From the NCBI GenBank assembly GCA_020052095.1, contig JAGVPT010000236.1, positions 1 through 45,958 on the forward strand: a DNA stretch of 45,958 bases. Direction: 5' to 3'. Under the pieces are notes generated by a model. It did not search any database. It was not told the DNA's origin and worked only from the letters and a program-made list of their open reading frames with translations. This stretch comes from Bacteroidota bacterium. GTDB taxonomy: Bacteria; Bacteroidota; Ignavibacteria; UBA10030; UBA8401. Shown in pieces: positions 9,256 through 18,846 of this stretch (positions are counted from its first letter, which is position 1; every line of letters begins with the position of its first letter). The position numbers were made by a program, and so were the translations under genes.

Positions 9256-10005
9256 ATGAGAAACAAAGTCATTGCGGGAAATTGGAAAATGAACAAAGAT
9301 GTTTTTGAGACCGCCGATCTCATCAACGGACTTAAAAAATCAGTTGCCGCAAAAAATGTGGAGGTGATCGTTTGCCCCCCCTTTACATCCCTCGTTGTCG
9401 CGCAGCAACTGTTAAAAGGGAGCACCATCAAGCTTGGCGCTCAGGACGTCTCGGTTCATGACGACGGTGCATATACCGGAGAAGTCTCTGTTACAATGCT
9501 GAAATCTGTCGGCTGCGAGTATGTTATTGTTGGACACTCCGAGCGTCGGCAATACTTTCACGAATCGAACGAGCTTATCAATCAAAAAGCAAAAAAAGTG
9601 CTCGCTGCATCCATGAGAGTGATCATCTGCGTAGGTGAAACCCTTGAAGAGCGAGAAAAGGAAATCACGGATAAGGTCATCACGGCACAGATAAAAGGAG
9701 TGCTCGCAGGATTGTCCGAATCCGATTTAGAAAGAGTCATCATCGCGTACGAACCTGTGTGGGCGATCGGAACCGGCAAAAATGCTACTCCACGGCAAGC
9801 GGAAGATGTACATCAACTGATACGAAAACTCGTGGGGCAGATCTATTCATGGAATGTTGCCGAAAAGATAATTATTCAATATGGTGGCAGCGTAAAACCG
9901 GAAAATGCCAAAGAATTGTTGTCACAAGATGATATTGACGGCGCGCTTGTTGGAGGCGCGTGCCTGAAGCCCGATTCGTTTGCCGGGATAATCAGCCCGA
10001 TCTGA
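9256..10005 (+). CDS. tpiA: Triosephosphate isomerase
   Basis: It interconverts dihydroxyacetone phosphate and glyceraldehyde 3-phosphate in glycolysis and gluconeogenesis. The 249-residue barrel has all active-site residues: N9/K11 in AGNWKMN, H94 in VGHSERR and E166 in AYEPVWAIGTGK. The phosphate-binding GGSVKPEN lies near the end. It is preceded by a 75-bp spacer after gatB and followed by a clear terminator-like hairpin, so it probably ends the transcript. Confidence 0.97.
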   Translation: MRNKVIAGNWKMNKDVFETADLINGLKKSVAAKNVEVIVCPPFTSLVVAQQLLKGSTIKLGAQDVSVHDDGAYTGEVSVTMLKSVGCEYVIVGHSERRQYFHESNELINQKAKKVLAASMRVIICVGETLEEREKEITDKVITAQIKGVLAGLSESDLERVIIAYEPVWAIGTGKNATPRQAEDVHQLIRKLVGQIYSWNVAEKIIIQYGGSVKPENAKELLSQDDIDGALVGGACLKPDSFAGIISPI

Positions 10006-10063
10006 GGATGCTTATTTGCTTCTGGATTTCGGGCTGGGTTCTTCAGTTCTACATCCTTAAAAC

Positions 10064-10104
10064 GCCCTAAATCACTGTAGTTCAGGGATTTAGGGCACTT
10101 TTAT
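10064..10104 (+). terminator. Probable rho-independent terminator after tpiA
   Basis: A perfect 10-bp stem (GCCCTAAATC 10064-10073 with GATTTAGGGC 10087-10096) with a 13-base loop is followed by the T-rich ACTTTTATTTT. Confidence 0.75.
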
Positions 10105-10109
10105 TTTGA

Positions 10110-10140
10110 TTGCTTTTCGGGCTGTTATGTATTATATTTG
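10110..10140 (+). promoter_or_regulatory. Bacteroidota-type promoter for the GH2-like/smc/lpx operon
   Basis: TTG at 10110-10112, a 20-bp spacer and TATATTTG at 10133-10140 match the -33 TTG / -7 TAnnTTTG consensus established for Bacteroidota. It sits just downstream of the tpiA terminator and about 60 bp before the next start codon. Confidence 0.6.
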
Positions 10141-10200
10141 CGCAGAAAAGGGACTTGCGTTGCCTAGATTTGAGGGAGCGCTGGTGTTTATTTCACATTA

Positions 10201-12816
10201 TTGAGTCCATTATTGCAAACTTCACTGCATCGCTTTCTCCTCGCTCTTGTTTGTCTCCTAGCAATCTCCGCCAATTCGTTTTCCAGAAAGCAATTTTATG
10301 AAAATGGGTCAAAATCGCGCCCCGAAACGCTCAATTTTGCCTCCTCTAGCCGTTCTATTGTTGATTTATCGGGCAATTGGAGTTGCTCTACCGACGAAGG
10401 GGTGACCTGGACTGACGTTCTTGTCCCTTCAGCATCGAATTTTGAAGGCAAAGTGATATTTACGAAGAAGTTTGATCTTTCCAGCAGCCTTCTCACCTCC
10501 TACAGTTTCAAATTTGTTGCGTACGGCATGAATTACATGGCCGAGGTGTTTCTCAATGAGATTTTTGTCGGAAAACACGAAGGCGGTTACACCTCTTTCT
10601 CCTTTCTCGTTCCGGAAAACACGCTTCAAGTCGGCAATGAAAATTTCATTCGCGTCGTCGTAGATAATACGTTGAATGCAAAAAGCACATTGCCCCTTCG
10701 CCAACAAGTCGGGGGTTGGAAGAACTATGGGGGAATTCTGAGGGACATTTTCTTGGTTGCGACTCCCGTTGTCTGGATCGATGATGTTCTCGTTGAGACG
10801 GAGAGCATCGACCCGAAGATCGTGAAGCTTTCCGTGCAGGCAGTCGTATCGGCGCGGGATATTTCGAAGCTGACTTTCGCAAACCATACCGGTCCTGCGA
10901 TAATGAGTTATGCTGTAGAAATCTCCGAGAAGGCAACCGGCGCGATAACCGGAAAATCGACACCTCTGTTCTTCTCCCCGGAAGCGAACAAAGATATGAC
11001 GCTGCAGACAACCGTTGTGATTCCTACTGCCAAGCTATGGAGCCTTGATCAGCCAAACCTCTACATGGTTCGGACAACTGTCAGCACCGTCGACGGAAAA
11101 GTAGTAACGCTTGTCGATGAGGTCAAATTGCAGACCGGGATCAGGACCATCGGCAAGGAGAAGCAGAATATTCTGTTTAACGGTGCGCCCGTGACGCTTC
11201 GTGGGGTAACGTGGACAGAGGATTCGCCGGATCATGGCGGCGCGTTGAGTTACGAGCAGATGGAAAAGGACATTGCACTTATAAAAAATTTGGGCGCGAA
11301 TACCGTGCGGTTCGCTTTTCATCCACCTCATCCGTTCCTGCTGCAATTGTGCGACCAGTACGGGCTTCTGGCGATTGAAGAAATCCCGTTATACGAGATT
11401 CCTGCGGATATTCTTACGGGCGAAAATTATCGGACGCTTGCAGAAAATTATACGCGCGAAATGATCCGGCGGGATAGGAATCATCCGTCAATCATCGGGT
11501 GGGGCCTCGGCGACGGTTTCGAGGCGAGCAACGCGCGCACCGCGGCAGTGATTGAGCAGTTACACGGCGTTGTAAAATCCATGGACAAACGGCTGACCTA
11601 TTTCATTGCGATGTCGCCGGAGAATACTCCGGCATCTTCCATTGTCGACATCGCCGGCGTGCGTTTGTCGAACCCTGATGTGAAAGAATTCAAAGCTCTG
11701 CTCGCACGATGGAAACAGTCTCACCCTGCGCAACCCGTGATCGTCGGACGGTACGGCAAAGCAATCGAAACCGGAAATCGGAACGGCTACAGCGATCCGA
11801 TGTCGCAGGAAGCTCAGGCGCGGTATCTTTTTCAGCGGTACGATGCGTTGAAAGAATCGGCGATCGCCGGCGGCTTTGTGTGGGGATTTGCGGACTGGCG
11901 CGGAGACCGTCCGATGTTGTCCGTCAAATCGGAGAATCCCGATCTTTATTCGTACGGCATCGTCGAATACAATCGCGAAAAGAAAGTCGCGTACGATGTT
12001 GTGCGTTCGATGTTTCTCGGCGAAAAAATTGCGGCGCTTCCCATCGGAACACATTCGGTGTCGTCACCCGTGGCGTATGTTCTATTGGGATTGCTTCTGT
12101 TGATCATTTTTGCATGGTTCCTTAACAGCAACCGGCGTTTCCGCGAAAGCGTCAATCGCGCCTTATTGCGCCCGTACAATTTCTACGCCGACATTCGCGA
12201 CCAGCGAATCTTGTCCAACTTTCACACTGCGTCGCTCTCGGCCGTTGTCGCCGTCACTTTCGCGATTGTCGTCTCGAGCATTGCGTACCATTTTCGCTAC
12301 AGCACAGTGCTCGATTATGCGCTCACGCAATTGATCTCTTCCGATTCACTTAAGGGCGCGATCATCGAGCTCATCTGGCATCCGATCGAATGCATCGCCT
12401 ACGGCGGGCTGGTCTGCTTTGCGTGGATGTTTGTTGTAACGGCGCTCGTGCAATTCTTTTCGCTCTTCGTGCGTGCGAAAGTGTTCCTGTTTCATTCGTA
12501 CTCTGTCGCGGTCTGGTCGGCGCTGCCGATGGTTGTCTTCATCCCACTGGGAATGATTTTATACAGGGTGATGGAAAGCGACGTGTATGTGATACCGGTG
12601 CTCGTGATCTTCAGCGGGGTGATGATCTGGATCTTCTTCCGAACGCTCAAAGGTGTTTCAATCGTCTACGATATTTCTTCTGTCAAGATTTATGCACTGG
12701 GGATCATCGCACTTGCTATCGTAGGTATTGTGTCGTACGGGTATTTCGATTATGCGCATTCCGCCACAGCGTACATTCGTTTCATGATCAGCACGGTTAT
12801 TCCAGCAGCGAACTGA
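10201..12816 (+). CDS. Glycoside hydrolase family 2-like membrane protein lacking both catalytic glutamates
   Basis: This 871-residue protein has a signal peptide (residues about 8-27) and a GH2-type region. The region comprises a jelly-roll sugar-binding domain (about 45-190), an Ig-like domain (about 195-310) and a barrel (about 320-610, starting TLRGVTWTED). Residues about 624-860 form roughly six membrane spans; the arrangement recalls Yip1-type domains, but I am unsure. The canonical acid/base motif W-S-L-G-N-E is W434-G-L-G-D438-G439. The nucleophile motif E-Y-G is R517-Y-G. Both catalytic Glu are therefore missing, although the surrounding fold motifs (RDRNHPS, FVWGFADWRGDRP) are kept. 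I infer a carbohydrate-binding or structural role rather than hydrolysis. The start is TTG with no good ribosome site; no ATG occurs for over 100 codons. smc begins 16 bp later. Confidence 0.7.
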   Translation: MSPLLQTSLHRFLLALVCLLAISANSFSRKQFYENGSKSRPETLNFASSSRSIVDLSGNWSCSTDEGVTWTDVLVPSASNFEGKVIFTKKFDLSSSLLTSYSFKFVAYGMNYMAEVFLNEIFVGKHEGGYTSFSFLVPENTLQVGNENFIRVVVDNTLNAKSTLPLRQQVGGWKNYGGILRDIFLVATPVVWIDDVLVETESIDPKIVKLSVQAVVSARDISKLTFANHTGPAIMSYAVEISEKATGAITGKSTPLFFSPEANKDMTLQTTVVIPTAKLWSLDQPNLYMVRTTVSTVDGKVVTLVDEVKLQTGIRTIGKEKQNILFNGAPVTLRGVTWTEDSPDHGGALSYEQMEKDIALIKNLGANTVRFAFHPPHPFLLQLCDQYGLLAIEEIPLYEIPADILTGENYRTLAENYTREMIRRDRNHPSIIGWGLGDGFEASNARTAAVIEQLHGVVKSMDKRLTYFIAMSPENTPASSIVDIAGVRLSNPDVKEFKALLARWKQSHPAQPVIVGRYGKAIETGNRNGYSDPMSQEAQARYLFQRYDALKESAIAGGFVWGFADWRGDRPMLSVKSENPDLYSYGIVEYNREKKVAYDVVRSMFLGEKIAALPIGTHSVSSPVAYVLLGLLLLIIFAWFLNSNRRFRESVNRALLRPYNFYADIRDQRILSNFHTASLSAVVAVTFAIVVSSIAYHFRYSTVLDYALTQLISSDSLKGAIIELIWHPIECIAYGGLVCFAWMFVVTALVQFFSLFVRAKVFLFHSYSVAVWSALPMVVFIPLGMILYRVMESDVYVIPVLVIFSGVMIWIFFRTLKGVSIVYDISSVKIYALGIIALAIVGIVSYGYFDYAHSATAYIRFMISTVIPAAN

Positions 12817-12832
12817 ACGGATTGAGGGAATC

Positions 12833-15800
12833 ATGTATTTGTCGAAGTTGGAAGTTGTTGGATTTAAATCGTTCGCGAACAAAGTCAATTTGAAGTTCGA
12901 TGCGGGGATTACGGCCATTGTCGGCCCTAACGGCTGCGGAAAGACGAATGTCGTGGACGCGATCCGCTGGGCGCTGGGCGAGCAGCGTCCGAGCACATTA
13001 CGCAGCGATAAGATGGAAGACGTTATCTTCAACGGGACAAAAAACCGAAAGCCCATCGGTATGGCAGACGTCTCACTCACCATCGAAAACACCAAAGGGA
13101 TCCTCCCCACCGAATACTCTGAAGTCACCATTACGCGCCGCGTGTACCGCTCCGGCGAGAGCGAATACTATCTCAACAAAACACTCTGCCGCCTGAAAGA
13201 CATCAAAGATCTTTTCATGGATACTGGCATGGGATCGGACGCGTACTCGGTGATCGAACTCAAGATGGTCGAGACAATTCTCAGCGACCGCACGGATGAA
13301 CGCCGACGCCTTTTTGAGGAAGCCGCGGGCGTCACAAAATATAAGCACCGTAGAAAAGAGGCATATCGGAAACTCGAAACCGTCCAACTTGACCTTGTCA
13401 GGGTTAATGACGTAGTAAAGGAAATACAAAAAGCGGTGAATTCGTTGGAACGACAGGCGCAAAAGGCGGAAAAATACAACGACTTGTCCCAGCAGTTGCG
13501 CGCCTTGGAAGTGAATCTGTTAGAACGGGACTTTGCCGCTATCGCCGCAAAAATTGGGCCCCTCAAGCGCGAACTTGCGGGGGCTCGGACGGAAAAAGAG
13601 AGGATTGACAAAGAACTTTCAAGCAAGGAAACGCTTCTCGATCTCCTCCGCACAGAAATGGAAGAACTGGAGTCGAACCTCACAGGCGCGCAGACCGAGG
13701 TCGCTGAACAGCAGCAGCGAATCAACGGAGTACAACAACGGCGCATCTCGTCGAGCGAGCGGAAGAAATCGCTTGCGATTGCGATCGAGCGCTACGAAAA
13801 AGATAAGGTCGAACTGCATCGCCAGCAAGAGGAACTGCAGTCGCGGTCGAAAGAATTGCGTGCGTCGATCGAACAGACGCACGAAAAAGTAGAAGAGGCC
13901 GAGCGGTTCTACGCGGAAAAGAAGGAAGAGCTCGACGCGTTCACGGTTCAGCTCGATGGGAAAAAAGCCGACGTGAAGAAGCTCCAAGACCACATCATGG
14001 AATTGCTCAACGAGATTTCGTTGAAACGCCAACAGCATGAACGGACAAAAGCGCGGGTCGAGAACATTCACGGCAGAATCGATTTCTCCACCGAGGAGAA
14101 TGCGATCTACAAGAATGAGGTCGGAACAAATACCGAATTGGTGAATCAACTGAGCGCCGAAGACCGCGAACTGCGGCGCCGGTTTGCCGAAGCAGAAGTG
14201 CGGGTCCATCAGATGGAATCGTACAAAGGGACGCTGGAAAAGGAAATCGAATCCCTGCGCAATCAGGAGTTTGAAGTCCGCGGCGTGCTCGACCGTCGCC
14301 GTGCCCGTCTTGAATTTCTCAGAGGTTTGGTTGAAAGCTACGACGGATTTTCTGAGGGGGCGAAATATCTTATTATGAACGATGAGTGGAAGGCCAACGT
14401 TCAGACAACGGTGGCCGACGCCGTGTCGACAAATGGACAGTACCGCGTTGCGATTGAATCAGCGCTCGGCGAGATGGCGAGTTTCATCGTAGTGAAAAAT
14501 ATTGACGAGGCGTACCGCGGCATCGAAGTCCTGAAGAAAAATCAAAAGGGAAAAGCGACATTCATTTGCCTAGACCGTATTCCCGCACTCCGGAGTACGC
14601 GGCGGCCGATTGCGGGCGACGGCGTTCTTGGGTGGGCACGAGACGTGATCACATGCGATCCGGCGTATACTGGCCTGTGCGATTATATTTTTGACAACAC
14701 GCTGCTCGTGAAAGATGTCAGCGCAGGCTCTCGCTATATCAACGACGAGTCTTTGCTGAAGTGTGTCACGATCGACGGCGAAGTTGTGACTGGTCAAGGT
14801 GTGTTGAAGGGAGGGAGCATCCGCGCCGACGATGGTGGGATGATCGGCAAGAAAAGCCAGATCGTGGAACTCGAGACCGAAACAACGACACTCGGGGTGT
14901 CGCTCGCGAAACTCCGGAAGGACGTTGCCGCCAAAGAGCAGGCGCTGACGAAGGTCGAAGTGAAGACGCTGGCGGGAAATGCAAAACGCATCGAGCAGCA
15001 GATGACGGGGGTCGAAATGCGGATCGCGCAGATCGAGTTCGAGAAAAAACGCATCAATGAAAATATCCAACGTAATTCCTCGGAGAGTGTGAAGCTGTCT
15101 GCGGAAGCGGAGGAACTTCAAAAAGAATTGAACGTGCTTATCCCGGAGATCGAGCGCGTCGAAAAAGAGAAGTCGGCCACAGAACAGAATTCCGGCGCCG
15201 CAATAAGTGAAATGGAAACAATGGAAGTGCTCTGGACCGAGTATTCCGACGTAACGAACAAGGCGCATGTTGCCCTTCTGACGCTGGAGAATGAAGAAAA
15301 AAAGCTCGCACGCGAGCTCGAGTACACACGCGAGACGGTCGAGAATATCGTTGCGACGCTTGCGCAACGGGACCGCGATATCGCCGAAGCGAAGGTCGAG
15401 ATCGAGCGGCTCGCCGGAGAACTTCTGGAAACGGAATCCGAGCTTCAACAGTTGAGCGCGGGCCTACAGACAATGATCGACAGGAAGAAGAGCGTGGACT
15501 CGGACTACAACGCCAAACGCAATCAGACCCACGCGATCGAACTGAAGATCAAAGATGAACGCCGGTTGCACGACGATTCACTCGGCGTCACGCACGAACT
15601 TGAAATCAAGCTCTCCGAGCTGACAATGAAGTCGGAGAACCTCGTGACGCGCGCCCGTGAAGAGTACGGGTTCATCCTCGAATTGAAAGAATATGCCGAT
15701 GCACAGGAATTCGACATCGACGCATGGCGCGATGAAGCGCATGCGCTGAAGGAAAAAATCGCGGCGCTCGGACCGGTGAACTTTGCGGCGTTCGATGAAT

Positions 15801-16384
15801 TCAAGAGCGAAAAAGAACGGCTGGAGTTCATTTCGACGCAGCGTGACGACCTGGTCGAAGCCGAGGAGACCTTGCTTTCGACGATCGAGGAAATAAATAA
15901 CACGGCTCAACGGACGTTCGCGGAGACGTTTGGAAAAATCAGGGAAAACTTCATCGCAACATTCAAGAGCCTGTTCGATGAGGGGGACGATTGCGATCTG
16001 CGTCTTGAAGAAGGAGTCGATCCGCTGGAAGCGCGCATCGAAATTATTGCCAAGCCGCGTGGTAAGCGCCCAACGTCGATCGATTTGCTCTCGGGCGGAG
16101 AGAAAACCCTTACGGCGATCGCGCTCCTCTTTGCGATCTATCTCGTGAAGCCGAGTCCTTTCTGTATTCTAGACGAAGTTGATGCGCCGCTCGACGATTC
16201 CAATATTGACCGGTTCTCGCGCATTCTCAGGAAGTTCAGCGATAATACACAGTTTATTGTCGTCACGCATAACAAGCGAACGATGGAATCGGCCAATGCA
16301 ATGTACGGCGTAACGATGGAAGAGGAAGGCGTCTCGAAACTCGTGTCGGTCCGATTCAATGAAAATTCAATAGCGCAGAACTGA
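12833..16384 (+). CDS. smc: Chromosome segregation ATPase SMC
   Basis: This is the condensin ATPase that compacts and separates chromosomes with ScpA/ScpB. The 1183-residue protein has Walker A GPNGCGKT (K37) in the N-terminal head and a long coiled coil. A hinge lies at about 500-660, followed by a second coil and the C-terminal head with ABC signature LLSGGEKT (S1087) and Walker B ILDEVDAPLDD (D1114, E1115). ATG is preceded by GAGGGAA. The stop overlaps the next start by one base (TGATG), so the two are translationally coupled. scpA and scpB are not in the window. Confidence 0.97.
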   Translation: MYLSKLEVVGFKSFANKVNLKFDAGITAIVGPNGCGKTNVVDAIRWALGEQRPSTLRSDKMEDVIFNGTKNRKPIGMADVSLTIENTKGILPTEYSEVTITRRVYRSGESEYYLNKTLCRLKDIKDLFMDTGMGSDAYSVIELKMVETILSDRTDERRRLFEEAAGVTKYKHRRKEAYRKLETVQLDLVRVNDVVKEIQKAVNSLERQAQKAEKYNDLSQQLRALEVNLLERDFAAIAAKIGPLKRELAGARTEKERIDKELSSKETLLDLLRTEMEELESNLTGAQTEVAEQQQRINGVQQRRISSSERKKSLAIAIERYEKDKVELHRQQEELQSRSKELRASIEQTHEKVEEAERFYAEKKEELDAFTVQLDGKKADVKKLQDHIMELLNEISLKRQQHERTKARVENIHGRIDFSTEENAIYKNEVGTNTELVNQLSAEDRELRRRFAEAEVRVHQMESYKGTLEKEIESLRNQEFEVRGVLDRRRARLEFLRGLVESYDGFSEGAKYLIMNDEWKANVQTTVADAVSTNGQYRVAIESALGEMASFIVVKNIDEAYRGIEVLKKNQKGKATFICLDRIPALRSTRRPIAGDGVLGWARDVITCDPAYTGLCDYIFDNTLLVKDVSAGSRYINDESLLKCVTIDGEVVTGQGVLKGGSIRADDGGMIGKKSQIVELETETTTLGVSLAKLRKDVAAKEQALTKVEVKTLAGNAKRIEQQMTGVEMRIAQIEFEKKRINENIQRNSSESVKLSAEAEELQKELNVLIPEIERVEKEKSATEQNSGAAISEMETMEVLWTEYSDVTNKAHVALLTLENEEKKLARELEYTRETVENIVATLAQRDRDIAEAKVEIERLAGELLETESELQQLSAGLQTMIDRKKSVDSDYNAKRNQTHAIELKIKDERRLHDDSLGVTHELEIKLSELTMKSENLVTRAREEYGFILELKEYADAQEFDIDAWRDEAHALKEKIAALGPVNFAAFDEFKSEKERLEFISTQRDDLVEAEETLLSTIEEINNTAQRTFAETFGKIRENFIATFKSLFDEGDDCDLRLEEGVDPLEARIEIIAKPRGKRPTSIDLLSGGEKTLTAIALLFAIYLVKPSPFCILDEVDAPLDDSNIDRFSRILRKFSDNTQFIVVTHNKRTMESANAMYGVTMEEEGVSKLVSVRFNENSIAQN

Positions 16385-17109
16385 TGAAAGAGCAGCTTTC
16401 CTACATCGTCTTCACCGATTTCGACGGAACGGTAACACGCACCGATATCGGCGACGCGATGTTCACAATGTTCGGCAATAGAAAAAAGTGCGCCGAAGCG
16501 TTTCATGATTCCCTCAAAGGAAGAATTCCAGCCCAAGAAAGCTGGCGCCGTTCGTGTGAGACCGTCGAGTCGCTCTCGCGGAGTGCATTCGCTTCGTTTG
16601 TTGCACCGCAGAATATCGATCCGGGATTTCATGGTTTTGCAGAATATTGCGCAGCGAGATCGATTCCGATAAACATATTGAGCGATGGCTTTGACGTGTA
16701 CATCGATCAGATCCTGCGTCGCGAAGAATTGAACTATCTTCATTTCTACTCGAATCAGCTTGTATTTGAACCGGATGGGAAAATCAGTCCGCGGTTTCCT
16801 TATACCGACGCCGAGTGCATTGAATGCGCAAACTGCAAGCGAAATCATCTGCTGACGAAGTCGGGTGATGATCAGGTGATCGTCTATATCGGCAACGGTC
16901 ATTCAGACCAATGTCCGGTGCGCTACGCCGACATCGTTTTTGCGAAGGCCGCGTTGCTCTCGCATTGCGAGCGCGAGAATATCACCTATCACCGATTTGA
17001 GACGTTCCACGATGTTCTTGCGAAATTCCGAGCGATCGTCGAAGGAGAACGCCCCCGCAAACGGCGGACGGCAGAATTGGCGCGCAAAGAAATTTTCATG
17101 CAAGGCTAA
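16384..17109 (+). CDS. HAD-superfamily phosphatase, MtnX/phosphoserine phosphatase-like
   Basis: This is a 241-residue cytoplasmic hydrolase of the HAD IB group. Motif I is FTDFDGTVT, with nucleophile D12 and acid/base D14. Motif II is the serine of NILSDG, and motif IV is GNGHSDQCPVRYAD. The ECANCKRN segment resembles MtnX-type phosphatases of methionine salvage, but no other salvage gene is nearby, so the substrate is open. It starts inside the smc stop codon and is followed after three bases by the next gene. Confidence 0.75.
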   Translation: MKEQLSYIVFTDFDGTVTRTDIGDAMFTMFGNRKKCAEAFHDSLKGRIPAQESWRRSCETVESLSRSAFASFVAPQNIDPGFHGFAEYCAARSIPINILSDGFDVYIDQILRREELNYLHFYSNQLVFEPDGKISPRFPYTDAECIECANCKRNHLLTKSGDDQVIVYIGNGHSDQCPVRYADIVFAKAALLSHCERENITYHRFETFHDVLAKFRAIVEGERPRKRRTAELARKEIFMQG

Positions 17110-17112
17110 GAC

Positions 17113-17697
17113 GTGGATCTCAGACAGAAGATGTTTGAAATACGGGGCTACACGCCGATCCCCTTCATTGTTCTGATGCTTGTGTACGCCCGACCGACGA
17201 CGTTCTCCCTCGTTGTCGGATTTTGCCTCGCGTTGGCCGGGGAGGCGATCCGTTTTTGGGGCGTTGCAGTTGCGGGGACTGAAACGCGCACAACGGGGCC
17301 TGTTGGAGGGACGCACTTATTCACTGACGGACCTTTCGCCTATGTTCGCAATCCACTGTACGTCGGCAATATGATGATGTACGTCGGCGTCGGCATTATG
17401 TCGAATGCATTGATGCCATACCTCGTTATGCTCGCATACGGATTTTTTGTGGTTCAGTACACGATAATCGTAACAAAAGAAGAAGAGTATTTGGAACGCG
17501 CGTTTGGCGAAGAATACGAGCGCTATGTTCAAAATGTGCCGCGGTTTATGCCGCGGCTGACACCGTATGTCGGCCAACACTCGTTTCACCGGGAACCGGA
17601 TGTCTCGCGCGGATTGCAGTCGGAAAGGCGCACGCTGCAGGCGTTTGCGGCGTTGACCATCGCCAACGTTGTCCTCTTTTTTTTGAGACAAGGCTGA
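17113..17697 (+). CDS. Isoprenylcysteine carboxyl methyltransferase-family membrane protein
   Basis: This 194-residue integral membrane protein has about four to five hydrophobic segments. Its C-terminal half has the ICMT/PEMT signature DGPFAYVRNPLYVGN, then EEEYLERAFGEEYERY. This motif binds S-adenosylmethionine in the family. In bacteria these enzymes are usually predicted to methylate lipids or prenyl compounds; the substrate here is unknown. The start is GTG, three bases after the preceding stop, and lpxB begins four bases after its own stop. It is clearly part of the smc-lpxB transcript. Confidence 0.75.
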   Translation: MDLRQKMFEIRGYTPIPFIVLMLVYARPTTFSLVVGFCLALAGEAIRFWGVAVAGTETRTTGPVGGTHLFTDGPFAYVRNPLYVGNMMMYVGVGIMSNALMPYLVMLAYGFFVVQYTIIVTKEEEYLERAFGEEYERYVQNVPRFMPRLTPYVGQHSFHREPDVSRGLQSERRTLQAFAALTIANVVLFFLRQG

Positions 17698-17701
17698 GCA
17701 C

Positions 17702-18832
17702 ATGGTCCAGCGAGTAATGATGATTGCGGGCGAAGCTTCCGGCGATGCACACGGGGCCGGGGTCGTGAGGGAATTGAAAAAACGACAGCCGTCAATCGAG
17801 ATTTTCGGCATCGGCGGTGAAAAGATGAAGCAGGCTGGGATGGCGTTGACGTATCATGTGCGCGAATTGTCGTTCATGGGATTCATCGAGGTCCTGAAAC
17901 ACCTGCCACTCATCAGGTCCGTCGAACGGACGATGGAGCAACTTATCGTGTTGAAGAAGCCCGATGTTGTCGTGTTGATCGACTATCCGGGTTTCAATTT
18001 GAGATTTGCGCGTAAAGCGAAGAAGCACGGCGTGAAAATTGTCTATTACATCAGTCCTCAAGTGTGGGCATGGAAGAAGGGAAGGGTGAAAAAAATGCGC
18101 GGCGTCGTCGATGCGATGCTCGTTGTGTTTCCTTTCGAGGAGGAGATTTATCGCAAGAACGGGATCGATGTGCAATTTGTCGGACATCCATTACTCGAGG
18201 AACTGACGGTCGAGTTTACACGCGATCAGTTTTGCAAACGATTCGGCGTCGACCCGCGGAGGAAAATTTTGGCGTTAATTCCGGGAAGCCGGCGCCAGGA
18301 GATCGAAAATATATTTTCGGTGATGGCTCGGGCTGCGGGTCAGCTCCAGCGCGATGAACAGTGCGAAGTCGTCGTCGCCGTTGCGCCCCATCTCCATCAA
18401 AAGTTGTTCGAGATGCATTTGCCTCCCGGCGTCTCGCTTCATTTTGTCGAGAACGCGACGCACGAGGCCATGAAGTATGCCGACCTCGCAATTGTCACAT
18501 CGGGGACCGCAACGCTCGAGACGGCATGTTTTGAAACGCCGATGGTGGTTGTCTATCGAACGTCGTGGCTTACGTACGCGATTGCGCGTGCGCTCGTTCG
18601 AATCAAAAACATCGGCCTGGTGAATATTGTCGCTGGAAAGAGAATTGTGCCGGAACTTGTTCAGGGCGATGTAACAGTTTCAAAGATCGTTGCGATCGCA
18701 TCGGAACTCTTCCACAATGCAGACCGTCGTGACGGGATGAAAAGAGATCTCTCGGTGGTGCGAGGTTTGCTCGGTGCGAAGGGGGCGTCTGCAAACGTTG
18801 CGGCCGCGATTCTCGCAATGAACCCGGCGTGA
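17702..18832 (+). CDS. lpxB: Lipid-A-disaccharide synthase
   Basis: This peripheral membrane GT19 glycosyltransferase joins UDP-2,3-diacylglucosamine to lipid X to form the lipid A disaccharide. The 376-residue protein begins with the family motif AGEASGDAHGA. It continues with LIDYPGFNLRFA, ISPQVWAWKKGRV and FVGHPL, then the nucleotide-binding region IPGSRRQEI and VTSGTATLETA. The stop overlaps a GTG that could start the next gene. With lpxK two genes later, this shows a lipid A-based outer membrane. Confidence 0.95.
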   Translation: MVQRVMMIAGEASGDAHGAGVVRELKKRQPSIEIFGIGGEKMKQAGMALTYHVRELSFMGFIEVLKHLPLIRSVERTMEQLIVLKKPDVVVLIDYPGFNLRFARKAKKHGVKIVYYISPQVWAWKKGRVKKMRGVVDAMLVVFPFEEEIYRKNGIDVQFVGHPLLEELTVEFTRDQFCKRFGVDPRRKILALIPGSRRQEIENIFSVMARAAGQLQRDEQCEVVVAVAPHLHQKLFEMHLPPGVSLHFVENATHEAMKYADLAIVTSGTATLETACFETPMVVVYRTSWLTYAIARALVRIKNIGLVNIVAGKRIVPELVQGDVTVSKIVAIASELFHNADRRDGMKRDLSVVRGLLGAKGASANVAAAILAMNPA

Positions 18833-18846
18833 CAAAGGATCACGCC

